DNA of 64,000 nucleotides from Cellulomonas xiejunii (GCF_024508315.1 NZ_CP101987.1:3534001-3598000), one strand, 5' to 3'; shown: positions 51,349 through 60,314, counted from the stretch's first letter. Numbers and translations: made by a program. Notes: a model not told the origin generated them from the letters alone.

Positions 51349-51387
51349 CCACCCCCGCCGAGCGCGGTCCGCGCTCGGCGGGGGTGG
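51349..51387. terminator. Bidirectional terminator hairpin between metQ and the convergent catabolic operon
   Basis: A near-perfect 39-bp palindrome: CCACCCCCGCCGAGCGCGG (51349-51367), one T, then its exact complement (51369-51387). It lies only 6 bp after the metQ stop and 2 bp before the stop of the opposite operon, so it can end both transcripts. The stem contains GCCGAGCGCGG, which recurs after the GH120 gene at 62331. Confidence 0.8.
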
Positions 51388-51389
51388 CG

Positions 51390-52241
51390 TCAGATCCGGA
51401 AGACACGCTCCGCGGTCCGGGCGAGCACGTCGCTCTGCTCGGCGGCCGTCAGCTCGCTCACCGCCGTGCGGTAGGCCTGCACGACGTCGGTGTAGCTCGA
51501 GTACAGCCGCTCGACCGGCCAGTTCGTACCCAGGAACACCCGGCGTGAGCCGAACGCCTCGATGCAGGCGAGCACCCACGGCCGTCGCGACCGCGGTGTC
51601 CAGCCCGGCTCGACCATGCCCAGGGAGGACACCTTGCACAGCGTGTTCGGCTCGGCGGCGAGCGCCCGGAGCATGCCCGTCCAGGCCGCCCACGTCTGCG
51701 GGCTGCGGTCCTGCGGCATCCCGGCCTGGTCGAGGACGAACGTCACCTCGGGGTGCGCGCGCACCAGGTCGAGCGCAAGTCCGGCGTGCTGCCACCCCAC
51801 GGTGTGGAAGAAGAGCCCGCCCATGCGCCCCAGCGCGGCGTACCCCCGCCGGAACGCCGGGTCCGCGAACCGCGTCGCCGGGCCCATCTCCCGCACGCCG
51901 CGGAACACCGCGTGCCGTGCATGGTGCCCCAGCTGCTCCGCCGCGTCACGGGCCGCGAGATCGCACGTGACCACGGCCGCGTTCGGCCAGCCGGTCTCGT
52001 CCGCGAGCCGCTGCAGCCACGCGGTCTCGGCCACGGGGTCCGCGGCGTCGAACGCGGCGTTCATGTGCACGACCTTCGTCAGGCCGGCCAGCCGGCCCTC
52101 CGCGCGGAGCTCGGGCACGGAGAACCGGGGCGCCCGGACGGCGACGAGGTCCCCGTAGGGGAACCCGTCGCCGTCCAGCCACCCGTACCCGAGGTCCCGG
52201 TCGCGCCGGTCCCACAGGTGCACGTGGGTGTCGACGAACAT
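51390..52241 (-). CDS. Amidohydrolase family 2 protein, fuconolactonase-like
   Basis: A 283-residue TIM-barrel hydrolase. The first metal motif is FVDTHVHLWDRR at the N terminus; later family signatures are VVHMNAAFDAADPVAETAWLQRLAD, FRGVREMGP, FVLDQAGMP and the late FLGTNWPVERLYSSY with the catalytic aspartate position occupied by asparagine (GTNWP), as in L-fucono-1,5-lactonases. It may open a sugar lactone made by the upstream dehydrogenases. ATG overlaps the stop of the VOC gene (TGATG). It is the last gene of the operon. Confidence 0.88.
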   Translation of the reverse strand: MFVDTHVHLWDRRDRDLGYGWLDGDGFPYGDLVAVRAPRFSVPELRAEGRLAGLTKVVHMNAAFDAADPVAETAWLQRLADETGWPNAAVVTCDLAARDAAEQLGHHARHAVFRGVREMGPATRFADPAFRRGYAALGRMGGLFFHTVGWQHAGLALDLVRAHPEVTFVLDQAGMPQDRSPQTWAAWTGMLRALAAEPNTLCKVSSLGMVEPGWTPRSRRPWVLACIEAFGSRRVFLGTNWPVERLYSSYTDVVQAYRTAVSELTAAEQSDVLARTAERVFRI

Positions 52242-52693
52242 CAGGCAGGCTTGATGTTGAGGTTGACGCCCAGGACGTCCTCGGTGTCGACGACGGTCCA
52301 CGACCCGCCCGGGTAGAACGCCTCGACCCGGAGCGCGTGGCCGCGGCCCGCCAGCTCGCCGACGACGGCGTCACGCGCATCGCCCACCGCGAAGCCGAGA
52401 TGGTGCACGCCCTCGCCGTGCTTGTCGAGGAACTCGCGGAAGGTCGACGGGTTGTCGTCGGGCTCCATGAGCTCGATGACGACCGGCTGCCCCGGCACCT
52501 CGATGACGGCGAGCTGCATGCCGTAGTTCGCCGGCTCGCCGCGGTAGGTCTCGTCGGCGTTCGGCAGGCCCATCACGCGCACCTCCGGCCGCTCGATGGC
52601 GAACAGCTCGCACCAGTGGTCGAGCGCCTTGTCCATGTCCTCGACGACGATCGCGACCTGGATCAGACCGCCGAGCGTGACGGGGTGCTTCAT
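52241..52693 (-). CDS. VOC family (glyoxalase/epimerase-like) protein
   Basis: A 150-residue protein of two beta-alpha-beta-beta-beta units. Metal-ligand positions are seen in LIQVAIVVEDMDKALDHW, MQLAVIEVPGQPVVIELME and GVHHLGFAVGD. It is closest in form to methylmalonyl-CoA epimerase-like and sugar-operon VOC proteins. Both ends overlap neighbours (ATGA with the oxidoreductase stop upstream, TGATG downstream), so it is a fixed part of this operon. A lactonase or epimerase role is possible. Confidence 0.85.
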   Translation of the reverse strand: MKHPVTLGGLIQVAIVVEDMDKALDHWCELFAIERPEVRVMGLPNADETYRGEPANYGMQLAVIEVPGQPVVIELMEPDDNPSTFREFLDKHGEGVHHLGFAVGDARDAVVGELAGRGHALRVEAFYPGGSWTVVDTEDVLGVNLNIKPA

Positions 52694-53763
52694 GCCCACG
52701 GCTCCCCCTCGACGACGACGTCCTGGTGCGTGCGAGCGGACTCCTCGATCGCGAGGCCGAGCGCGTGGTCCTGGCAGGCCGACGCGAGGGAGTACGGGCC
52801 GACGGCCTCGCCGCGCGCCCAGGCGCCGACCGCCACCAGGTGGTCGGCCACGGCCACGTCGTCCTCCGACAGGCGGGTGCCGACCCAGGAGTTGCGCCAC
52901 AGGATCTTGCCGTCGAACGACGTGTGCACCACCTCGTTGCCCTCGAGGTTCATGTCGACGCCGGTGCGGCGGTACTCGATGCGCGAGGTGATCGGGTCGG
53001 CGCCGTCCCAGCGGACGACCGTGTCGTCGACCATCTCACCCAGGGTGCCCCGCACGACGATGCGACGGGACAGCAGCGGGTTCCACCACTGCATGTTGAC
53101 GAAGTTGTACACGCCGACGCGTCCGTCGCCGAAGTCGAGCGTGGCGTACGTGGAGGCCTGGACCTCGGGCTGCGGCTCCGTGACCCAGCCGTCGAAGGTC
53201 AGCGGCAGCGTCATCCTGGTGTCGAAGGTGCGGCCCGACACGACGGTCCGCTCCATGTCGACGTCGAGGAAGGCGCGCATGAGCGACGTCGCGTGGTACA
53301 GGTGCGTCGAGGCGATCTCCACCGACTGCGGGACGCCGAGGAGGCCCGCGCCGAGCACCGCGAGTCGCGAGGCGTGCCCCGGCATGAGGACGTACTGCTC
53401 GCCCACCTGGACCAGCGACTGGTCCTCGATCGACGTCCACAGGTCGCGCAACCCCGCCAGGTCGGGGGCGGGCGGGGTCTCGCCCATGACCTTGACGCCG
53501 CGGGCCGTGAGCTCCTTGAGCAGCCCGGGCATGGCCGGCCACGACACCGCCGCCACGACGAACTCGGGCTCGTAGGCGAGCAGCTCGTCGAGCGACGTCA
53601 CGGCGGGCACGCCGTACGCGGAGTGGATCATGTCGGCCTGGGCCTGGTCGACCGCCATGACGGCGACGGCCTCGAGCCGCGACGGGTCGGCCGCGGCCAC
53701 CCGCAGGTGGAACTGGCCGCGCCAGCCGGTGCCGATCACGGCGAAACGGATGGGGTTGCTCAT
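52690..53763 (-). CDS. Gfo/Idh/MocA family oxidoreductase
   Basis: A 357-residue NAD(P)-dependent sugar dehydrogenase. The Rossmann fingerprint is FAVIGTGWRGQFHLRV (about 7-22), with YEPEFVVAAVSW and GVKVMGETPPAPD in place of the usual CEKP motif (E-T-P-P, so the family lysine is absent). The C-terminal domain has HLYHATSLMRAFLD with a catalytic-type histidine. ATG 53763 follows an AT-richer GAAAGGACC site. The missing lysine suggests an atypical reaction or a non-oxidative role. It acts with the neighbouring SDR in sugar catabolism. Confidence 0.87.
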   Translation of the reverse strand: MSNPIRFAVIGTGWRGQFHLRVAAADPSRLEAVAVMAVDQAQADMIHSAYGVPAVTSLDELLAYEPEFVVAAVSWPAMPGLLKELTARGVKVMGETPPAPDLAGLRDLWTSIEDQSLVQVGEQYVLMPGHASRLAVLGAGLLGVPQSVEIASTHLYHATSLMRAFLDVDMERTVVSGRTFDTRMTLPLTFDGWVTEPQPEVQASTYATLDFGDGRVGVYNFVNMQWWNPLLSRRIVVRGTLGEMVDDTVVRWDGADPITSRIEYRRTGVDMNLEGNEVVHTSFDGKILWRNSWVGTRLSEDDVAVADHLVAVGAWARGEAVGPYSLASACQDHALGLAIEESARTHQDVVVEGEPWA

Positions 53764-53799
53764 GTGAGCGGTCCTTTCGGTAATGCGTTGACGGAAAAC

Positions 53800-54543
53800 T
53801 CAGACCTGGCTCATGCCGCCGTCGACGGTGAGCTCGACGCCCGCGACGAAGCTCGACTCGTCGGACGCGAGGAACGTCACCGCGGCGGCGATCTCCTCGG
53901 GCCGGCCGACCCGGCGCAGCGGGATGTGCTCGGTCACGGCGGCCTCGACGTCGGCGGAGCCACCCGTGAACTGCTCGAACAGCGCCGTACGCGTCGGCCC
54001 GGGGCTCACGGCGTTGGCGCGGATGCCGCGGTGTCCCAGCTCGGCGGTCAGCGTGCGGGCCAGCGAGCGCACGGCCGCCTTGCTCGCGTTGTAGACGGCG
54101 TGACCGGGGCCGCCGTTCGTCCCGGCGATCGAGGAGGTCAGCACGATCGACGCGCCGTCGGCGATCTGCGGCAGGAGCCGCTGGACGGTGAACAGCGCGC
54201 CGCGGAACGTGAGCCCCGCGACGGCGTCGAACTTCTCGGGCGTCATGTCGGCGACGTCGGTCGCCTCGACGTCGCGGCCGGCGTTGACGTGCAGCACGTC
54301 GATGCGGCGGCCGGTGGCGGCGACGGCCGCCGCGAGCGCGTCCAGGTCGCCCAGGTCGGCGGCGTCGCCGACGACGCCGATGGCCTGGGGCCCGAGCTCC
54401 GCGGCCGCGGCCGCGACCTCGTCGGGGAACGGCGAGGTGACGACGACGGTCGCGCCCTCGGCGATGAACCGGGTGGCCACCGCCTTGCCGATGCCGGCGG
54501 TGCCGGCGGTGACGACGGCGAGCTTGCCCTCGAGCAGACCCAT
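53800..54543 (-). CDS. SDR family oxidoreductase
   Basis: A 247-residue classical short-chain dehydrogenase. Cofactor motif TAGTAGIGKAVATRF (the TGxxxGxG loop appears as TAGTAGIG), NAG at HVNAGRD, catalytic serine in VLTSSIAGT, YNASK with Tyr and Lys, and PGPTRT after it. The C-terminal SSFVAGVELTVDGGMSQV closes the fold. It probably oxidises a sugar or polyol taken up by the adjacent transporter. Start ATG 54543 with GGAGAG. Confidence 0.92.
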   Translation of the reverse strand: MGLLEGKLAVVTAGTAGIGKAVATRFIAEGATVVVTSPFPDEVAAAAAELGPQAIGVVGDAADLGDLDALAAAVAATGRRIDVLHVNAGRDVEATDVADMTPEKFDAVAGLTFRGALFTVQRLLPQIADGASIVLTSSIAGTNGGPGHAVYNASKAAVRSLARTLTAELGHRGIRANAVSPGPTRTALFEQFTGGSADVEAAVTEHIPLRRVGRPEEIAAAVTFLASDESSFVAGVELTVDGGMSQV

Positions 54544-54563
54544 GCTTCTCTCCTTCGGGACGG

Positions 54564-55352
54564 TCACTTCAGGGCACCCGCGGCGAGCCCGCGTTCGAAG
54601 TACTTCTGCAGTGAGAGGTAGGCGATGACCATGGGCAGCGCCGCGATGACCGCGGCCGCCAGCACGCCGGTCTGGTCGTTCGTGTACTGGCTGATGAAGA
54701 ACGACGGCAGCAGGGTCAGCACCTGGCGGTCCGGGGAGTTCAGCATGAGCAGCGGGAGCAGGTACGCGTTCCACGCGGAGATCAGCGTGAGCACCACGAT
54801 GGCGGCGGCGATCGGCTTGGTCAGCGGCAGGATGATCCGCCGGAACACCTGCCAGATGTTGGCGCCGTCGACGCGCGCGGCCTCCATGAGCTCGTTCGGG
54901 ATGCCGTCGAAGAAGTTGCGGGCCAGCAGCGTCGCGAACGGGATCTGCAGGGCCGCGATCGGCAGGATCACGGCGATGAGCTGGTTGTACATGTCGAACG
55001 TGGACGCGGTGACGAACAGGGGCGTCAGGAGCACGGCCTCGGGCATCGTCAGGGCCAGCAGCAGCGCCCAGAACCACAGCTCCTTGCCCACGATGCGCAG
55101 CTTGGAGAAGCCGAACGCGGCGAGCATGGCGCAGGCGTAGACGATGAGGATCGCCGACACCGAGACGATGACCGAGTTGAGCAGGTAGGTGCCCAGGACG
55201 CCGGTCTCGAAGACCTTGACGTAGTTGCCGAACCCTCGGCCGGCGAGCGACCCGCGGACCATCACGACCAGCGGGACCAGGAAGGGCAGCGCCATCAGCG
55301 TCACGACGACCTGGATGACGATCCTCTGCGACTTCGTACGGGCCTCGAACAT
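54564..55352 (-). CDS. Carbohydrate ABC transporter permease (MalG type)
   Basis: A 262-residue permease with six helices. The EAA loop for ATPase contact is EAARVDGANIWQVFRRIILP. Its start overlaps the stop of the MalF-type gene (TGATG at 55350-55354). No cognate ATPase is encoded in the operon, as usual for actinobacterial CUT1 systems that share one MsiK-like ATPase. Substrate is inferred from the locus: xylo-oligosaccharides or a related sugar. Confidence 0.94.
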   Translation of the reverse strand: MFEARTKSQRIVIQVVVTLMALPFLVPLVVMVRGSLAGRGFGNYVKVFETGVLGTYLLNSVIVSVSAILIVYACAMLAAFGFSKLRIVGKELWFWALLLALTMPEAVLLTPLFVTASTFDMYNQLIAVILPIAALQIPFATLLARNFFDGIPNELMEAARVDGANIWQVFRRIILPLTKPIAAAIVVLTLISAWNAYLLPLLMLNSPDRQVLTLLPSFFISQYTNDQTGVLAAAVIAALPMVIAYLSLQKYFERGLAAGALK

Positions 55353-56308
55353 CAGCTCTTCCCCTCACGACGGTTGCGGATCGACATCGCGACACCGCAG
55401 GTCACAGCCAGGACGAGGAGCGCGACGGAGATCGTCGCGGCGTAGCCGAAGTTCTTCTCCTGCATCATCGTCTGGTAGATGTACGTGCCCAGGAACTGGG
55501 TCGCCCCGCCCAGGCCCGAGGGCGAGATCAGGTAGGGCCAGTCGAACGTCTTGAGCGCACCGATCAGGCCGAGCGTCGCCAGGGCGAACGTCGTCCCGCG
55601 GCACGACGGCCACACGATCGAGAACAGGCTGCGGACGTTGCCGGCGCCGTCCATGCGCGCCGCCTCGAGCATCTCGGGCTCGATCTGCGACATGGCGGCG
55701 TAGAAGAGGATGAACGTCAGGCCCGTCCACTGCCAGATCGTCGCCGCCATGACGACGCCGAGCGCGGTGCCGGGGTCCGAGAGCCAGGTGTGCGTCAGCC
55801 CGTCCAGCCCGATCGACGACAGGAACGTGTTGACCTCGCCGTTGTTGGCGAACATCGTGCGGAAGACGGGGGCCATCGTCGCGGGCGCGAGCACCGTGGG
55901 GACGAAGACGATGACCTTGTACAGCCCGCGGAGCTTGACCGAGGAGTGCATCAGCGCCGCGAAGACGAACCCGATCGTGGTCTGCACCGTGAAGGTCACG
56001 ACGAAGAAGACGACGGTGTTGGCGAGCGCACGCCGGAACATCGGGTCCCCGGCGAGGGTCTGGAAGTTGCCGGCCCCGATCCACTCGGAGGGGGTGAGGA
56101 TGAATCCGTTCCACTTCTGGGTCGAGACGAATCCGGTGTAGCCGATCGAGAAGTAGATCAGACCGGCCACCACGATCATGGCCGGGAGGATCCACGGGTA
56201 GCCGCTCGCGACGTGCTTCAGGGTTCCGCCGCGACGACGCTGCGCGGAGGTGCGAGTGGGGCCACCGGTGGTCTCGCGTGGTGCGTCGACAGCACTGTCG
56301 CTGCGCAT
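55352..56308 (-). CDS. Carbohydrate ABC transporter permease (MalF type)
   Basis: A 318-residue permease with a 50-residue polar N terminus and about six helices. EAA loop: EAARMDGAGNVRSLFSIVWP. ATG 56308 (MRSDSAVDAP) is chosen because it has a GAAGGACTCC site; earlier in-frame codons are proline-rich and non-coding in look. It pairs with the downstream MalG-type gene and the upstream binding protein. Confidence 0.94.
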   Translation of the reverse strand: MRSDSAVDAPRETTGGPTRTSAQRRRGGTLKHVASGYPWILPAMIVVAGLIYFSIGYTGFVSTQKWNGFILTPSEWIGAGNFQTLAGDPMFRRALANTVVFFVVTFTVQTTIGFVFAALMHSSVKLRGLYKVIVFVPTVLAPATMAPVFRTMFANNGEVNTFLSSIGLDGLTHTWLSDPGTALGVVMAATIWQWTGLTFILFYAAMSQIEPEMLEAARMDGAGNVRSLFSIVWPSCRGTTFALATLGLIGALKTFDWPYLISPSGLGGATQFLGTYIYQTMMQEKNFGYAATISVALLVLAVTCGVAMSIRNRREGKS

Positions 56309-56411
56309 CGGGAGTCCTTCTGGTGGGAGTTCCGGGGGGTGGGGTACGCCCGGTCGGGCCGGCCGCGGAGGGTAGGGCACGGCCGGCCCGACGGGAGTCA
56401 GCTGTGATCGG

Positions 56412-57800
56412 TCACTGCGCGTCGATGATCGACTGCAGGTGAGCCTGCGCGTCCGCGATGCTCATGCGTCCCTCGGCGACCTCGCCGAGCGTGTCGCGGA
56501 AGCCGGAGTTCAGCTCGGCGGAGACGGTCGCGAACCGCGGCTCGGTGCCCGAGGCGGCCTGCTCCGTGTATGCCGACAGCACCTCGGCCTGGGCCTCGGG
56601 GTTGGCCAGCTCGATGTCCTCCCAGACCGGCGTGATGCCGTTGAGCGCCGGGATGTTGTTGAGCGTGTTGGCGACGGCCTGCTGCCCGCTCTGCGAGGTG
56701 GCGAGCCAGACGGCGAACGTCGTGGCGGCGGCCTGGTTCTGCGAGCGCGCCGAGACGGCGAGGCCGTAGTCCGCGTCACCGAACATGCTCCCGACGTTGC
56801 CGGTGCCGGCGAGGTCCGGAAGGTCGATCGGGATGATCGTCATCGGCTCGGGGTTCGCGACGCCCGCGGCCTCCTGCGCCGCGAGGTTGGAGTCCTTGAC
56901 GGCGTACTGGGTGTACCAGGAGCCCATCATCACCATGGCGTAGTTGCCGGCGAAGAACTCGTTGTTCGCGTCGGGGTACTGCTGGAGGCCCGTGGCCCCG
57001 GGCTGCATGATGCCCTCGTCGAACAGCGACTTCCAGATCTCCATGCCCTGGGCGAACTTGGCGCCCGAGTCGCCGTCGACGTACGAGGCCTCGCCGAGCG
57101 ACGCCTTCTGGTAGAGGCCGGGCTCGATGTTCTCCATGATCGCCTCGAAGGTGTCCATGTTGAACGCGTGCTGGCCGGCGCCCTGCACGAAGCAGCCCTT
57201 GCCGCCCGCCTCGAAGGCCTCGCACACGGACTTCCACTCCTCGAGCGTGGTCGGCGGCTTCTGGCCGAACTCGTCGAAGAGGTCCTGGTTGATCCAGAGG
57301 TTGCCGGAGTAGACCGCACCGGCGGACAGGCCGACGAGCTTGCCGTCGACGGTCAGACCGTCGACGCCGATCCCGGCGAGCTGGTCCTTCCATCCGTCCC
57401 CGAGGGCCTCCTGGACCGCGGGGGTCAGGTCGATCGCGCCGGCGCCGAAGGTCTGGACGCCACCGTTGGCCGAGCCCGGCGCGACGTTGAACACGTCGGG
57501 TCCGTCCGAGGACGTCAGCGCCGGGGAGAGGACCGAGTCGTAGCTGTCGATGGGCCGTGAGACGAAGGTGACCTCGATGTCGGGGTACTCCTCGTTGAAC
57601 GCCGCGATCAGCTTCTCCGCGTTGGGGGCGTCCGGGGTCCAGCCCCACCACGTCACCGTGCCCTCGGTGGCGCTGCCCTCCGTACCGCCGGCGGCTTCGC
57701 CGTCCGTGCCCCCGCATCCCGTGGCGAGGAGGCCGACCGCGACGACTGCCGCGATGATGCCCGCCCTCCGCGTCTGAACCGTCGTCCTTGAGGTTCGCAT
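56412..57800 (-). CDS. Sugar-binding lipoprotein of the CUT1 ABC transporter
   Basis: A 462-residue extracellular solute-binding protein (family 1). The lipobox LLATGC lies near residues 24-29 after a hydrophobic signal. The mature part begins VTWWGWTPDAPNAEKLIAAF, and shows NEFFAGNYAMVMMGSWY and the tryptophan-rich ligand cleft typical of oligosaccharide binders. First gene of the minus-strand operon, preceded by the LacI operator pair at 57847-57871. ATG 57800 with AGGAGC. Confidence 0.94.
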   Translation of the reverse strand: MRTSRTTVQTRRAGIIAAVVAVGLLATGCGGTDGEAAGGTEGSATEGTVTWWGWTPDAPNAEKLIAAFNEEYPDIEVTFVSRPIDSYDSVLSPALTSSDGPDVFNVAPGSANGGVQTFGAGAIDLTPAVQEALGDGWKDQLAGIGVDGLTVDGKLVGLSAGAVYSGNLWINQDLFDEFGQKPPTTLEEWKSVCEAFEAGGKGCFVQGAGQHAFNMDTFEAIMENIEPGLYQKASLGEASYVDGDSGAKFAQGMEIWKSLFDEGIMQPGATGLQQYPDANNEFFAGNYAMVMMGSWYTQYAVKDSNLAAQEAAGVANPEPMTIIPIDLPDLAGTGNVGSMFGDADYGLAVSARSQNQAAATTFAVWLATSQSGQQAVANTLNNIPALNGITPVWEDIELANPEAQAEVLSAYTEQAASGTEPRFATVSAELNSGFRDTLGEVAEGRMSIADAQAHLQSIIDAQ

Positions 57801-57846
57801 CGCTGCTCCTTCTGCTCGTCCCCGCCGTTGGGGACTGCTCCGATTT

Positions 57847-57871
57847 GCGAAAGTTTCTTTAATCCTTTCGC
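57847..57871. promoter_or_regulatory. LacI-type operator in the divergent promoter region
   Basis: A perfect inverted repeat GCGAAAG-N11-CTTTCGC spans 57847-57871, and inside it GAAAGTTTC (57849-57857) is itself a palindrome. The surrounding 40 bp are AT-rich, unlike the rest. It lies 46 bp before the binding-protein gene and 80 bp before the divergent lacI-family gene. The same GAAAGTTTC core occurs before the xylanase. Confidence 0.72.
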
Positions 57872-57950
57872 TCACCCGTACGTTAGGGTGCCTCCGCGGC
57901 GCCGTCAATGTGATGCGCCGGGCACGACACGAGGAGCAGAGGAGGGCGCC

Positions 57951-58985
57951 ATGGGGCCCGCGTCCCGCAAGGGCTCGAAGGAGCGGCGCGGCGTGACCAT
58001 CGCCAAGGTGGCGCAGGCAGCCGGCGTCTCCGTGCCGACCGTGTCCAAGGTGCTCAACGGGCGCCCCGGCGTCTCGGCGGCGACCCGCCGGCAGGTGGAG
58101 CAGGTACTCGACGAGCAGGGCTACGAACAGCGACGCACCCATCCCGGGTCCGGCAGCGCCCTGGTCGACCTCGTCCTGTACTCGCTCGACACCCAGTGGG
58201 CGACCACGCTCCTGCGCGGCGCCCAGGCGGAGGTCGCGCGGCTCGGGCTCGATCTCGTCGTGACGACGACGTCGACGCCCGCGAGCGGGCGCACGTGGCT
58301 CGACCATCTGTCGCGCCGCGGCTCGGAAGGCGTCATCCTCGTCGCCGCCCAGGTGCACGACGTCGCCGAGCGCGAGCTCTCGCGACTGCGCATGCCCGTC
58401 GTGCTGCTGGACCCCATCGGCGCAGCACTGCCCTCGCTGCCCACCGTCGCCGCCACCAACTGGGCCGGTGGGCGCGACGCCACGGCACACCTCATCGGCC
58501 TGGGCCACACGCGGATCGCCTTCATCACCGGGCCGTTGCGTGACGAGTCCCACCGCGACCGTCTCGACGGCTACCGCAGCGCCCTGCAGCGCCACGGCCT
58601 GCGGGCCGACCCCACGCTGGTCCGGCACGGCGACTCGCTGGTCAGCGGCGGGATCGAGCACGGCACCGCGCTGCTGAGCCTGCCGGACCGCCCCACCGCG
58701 ATCGTCTCGGGCTCCGACGAGCAGGCCTACGGCGTCTACCTCGCCGCCGCCGAGCTGGGCCTGAGCGTGCCCCGGGACGTCTCCGTGGTCGGGTTCGACG
58801 ACGTCGACCTGTGCCAGTGGGTGACGCCGGCGTTGACGACGGTGCGCCAGCCGCTGGTGGAGATGGGGCGCGAGGCCGCCCGCATCGTCATCGAGATGTC
58901 CCGGTCCGACCTGCGCCCGGCACCTCGCACCGAGCTGGCGACGTCCTTGGTGGTCCGCAGATCGACCGACGTGCCGCGCGCCTGA
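57951..58985 (+). CDS. LacI family transcriptional regulator
   Basis: A 344-residue repressor. The N-terminal HTH and hinge read TIAKVAQAAGVSVPTVSKVLNGRPGVS (about 13-39) with the usual hinge helix after it; the periplasmic-binding-protein-like effector domain has GVILVAAQVHD, VVLLDPIG, HTRIAFITGP and DVSVVGFDDVDL. ATG 57951 has GAGGAG upstream. It is placed between the transporter operon and the hydrolase genes, and probably represses both until a xylan-derived sugar binds. Confidence 0.93.
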   Translation: MGPASRKGSKERRGVTIAKVAQAAGVSVPTVSKVLNGRPGVSAATRRQVEQVLDEQGYEQRRTHPGSGSALVDLVLYSLDTQWATTLLRGAQAEVARLGLDLVVTTTSTPASGRTWLDHLSRRGSEGVILVAAQVHDVAERELSRLRMPVVLLDPIGAALPSLPTVAATNWAGGRDATAHLIGLGHTRIAFITGPLRDESHRDRLDGYRSALQRHGLRADPTLVRHGDSLVSGGIEHGTALLSLPDRPTAIVSGSDEQAYGVYLAAAELGLSVPRDVSVVGFDDVDLCQWVTPALTTVRQPLVEMGREAARIVIEMSRSDLRPAPRTELATSLVVRRSTDVPRA

Positions 58986-59022
58986 TTCGGGTCGGCCGAC
59001 TAGCGCGAAGCGCCTCGGGTAT

Positions 59023-59033
59023 GGAAAGTTTCC
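59023..59033. promoter_or_regulatory. LacI-type operator overlapping the xylanase ribosome-binding site
   Basis: GGAAAGTTTCC is an 11-bp perfect palindrome ending 3 bp before the xylanase ATG. Its GGAAAG half also serves as the only Shine-Dalgarno-like sequence. It shares the nine-base core GAAAGTTTC with the operator at 57849. A bound repressor here would cover the start region, so repression could act at or just after initiation of transcription. Confidence 0.68.
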
Positions 59034-59036
59034 TTT

Positions 59037-60314
59037 ATGGACAACGTCGCCCGCATCACTGCCGACCCGCGCTTCGCCCACCGCCACACGCAGAGCACCG
59101 TGACCGTCACCGACGCCGCCGGGACTCCCCTGGCCGACCGCGAGGTCGTCGTCGAACAGACCACGCACGCGTTCCTGTTCGGCAACGTCGGCTTCGACTT
59201 CGTCGGACTCGCCAACGGCGAGGACACGACGCCGCTCTACTCCCCCTTCGGCGGCGCCTCCGTCGAGGCCGCCCGGCACCTCGAGCCCCTCTGGTTCGAC
59301 CTCTTCAACCAGGTCACGCTCCCGTTCTACTGGCGGGGCTTCGAGCCCGAGGCAGGCCGTCCCGACACCACGCGCCTGCGGCGCACCGCCGAGTGGTTCG
59401 CCGCACGCGGCGCCGCGACCAAGGGCCACCCGCTGCTGTGGCACACCATGGCCCCGACGTGGCTCCTCGGCATGGACGACGCGGAGCTCGAGCGCACCAT
59501 CCGCGCCCGCATCGCACGCGAGGTCACGCAGCTCGCCGACGTCGTCCCCACCTGGGACGCCATCAACGAGGCCGTCATCCTGCCGGTGTTCGACCGCGAG
59601 GAGAACGCCGTGACCCGGCTCGCCCAGCGGCGCGGGCGCGTCGAGATGGTCCGCCTCGCCTTCGAGGCCGCGCGCGAGGCGAACCCCGCCGTGACGCTGC
59701 TGCTCAACGACTTCAACCTCTCCCCCGCCTACGAGCGGCTCATCGAGGACGTCCTCGACGCGGGCGTGCAGATCGACGTGCTCGGACTGCAGTCCCACAT
59801 GCACCAGGGCTACCGCGGCGAGGAGTTCTTCGCGGACGTGCTCACCCGCTTCGAGCGGTTCGGCCTGCCCCTGCACTTCACCGAGAACACGCTGCTCTCG
59901 GGGGACGTCATGCCGGCGGAGGTCACCGACCTCAACGACTACGTCGTCGACTCCTGGCCGTCCACGCCGCAGGGTGAGGAGCGCCAGGCCGAGGAGATCG
60001 TGCGGCACTACACCCAGCTCGTCGCGCACCCCTCGGTCGAGTGCGTCAACTACTGGGGCATCACGGACGAGGGCGCGTGGCTCGGCGCCCCGTGCGGGCT
60101 CGTCCGCGCCGACGGCACCCCCAAGCCCGCTTACGACGCGCTGCGCGGCCTCGTCAAGGGTGCCTGGTGGCTTGCGCCGACGACGGTGCGCACCGACGAC
60201 GCCGGCCGCGTCGTCGTCGACGCCTTCGCGGGCGACTACCGCCTCACCGTCGCCGGCGCCGCCGTCGACGTGACCCTGCCGGCCGGCGAGCAGGCGCTCA
60301 CCGTGACCGCCTGA
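59037..60314 (+). CDS. Glycoside hydrolase family 10 endo-1,4-beta-xylanase, cytoplasmic
   Basis: A 425-residue GH10 enzyme with no signal peptide, so it acts inside the cell. The acid/base glutamate is E178 in WDAINEA and the nucleophile E283 in HFTENT; KGHPLLWHTMAPTW and LQSHMHQGY are the usual subsite motifs. A roughly 40-residue N-terminal beta segment (TVTVTDAAGTPLADREVVVEQ) and a C-terminal beta extension frame the barrel. It would cut imported xylo-oligosaccharides. Operon with the GH120 gene, 29 bp apart. Confidence 0.93.
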   Translation: MDNVARITADPRFAHRHTQSTVTVTDAAGTPLADREVVVEQTTHAFLFGNVGFDFVGLANGEDTTPLYSPFGGASVEAARHLEPLWFDLFNQVTLPFYWRGFEPEAGRPDTTRLRRTAEWFAARGAATKGHPLLWHTMAPTWLLGMDDAELERTIRARIAREVTQLADVVPTWDAINEAVILPVFDREENAVTRLAQRRGRVEMVRLAFEAAREANPAVTLLLNDFNLSPAYERLIEDVLDAGVQIDVLGLQSHMHQGYRGEEFFADVLTRFERFGLPLHFTENTLLSGDVMPAEVTDLNDYVVDSWPSTPQGEERQAEEIVRHYTQLVAHPSVECVNYWGITDEGAWLGAPCGLVRADGTPKPAYDALRGLVKGAWWLAPTTVRTDDAGRVVVDAFAGDYRLTVAGAAVDVTLPAGEQALTVTA

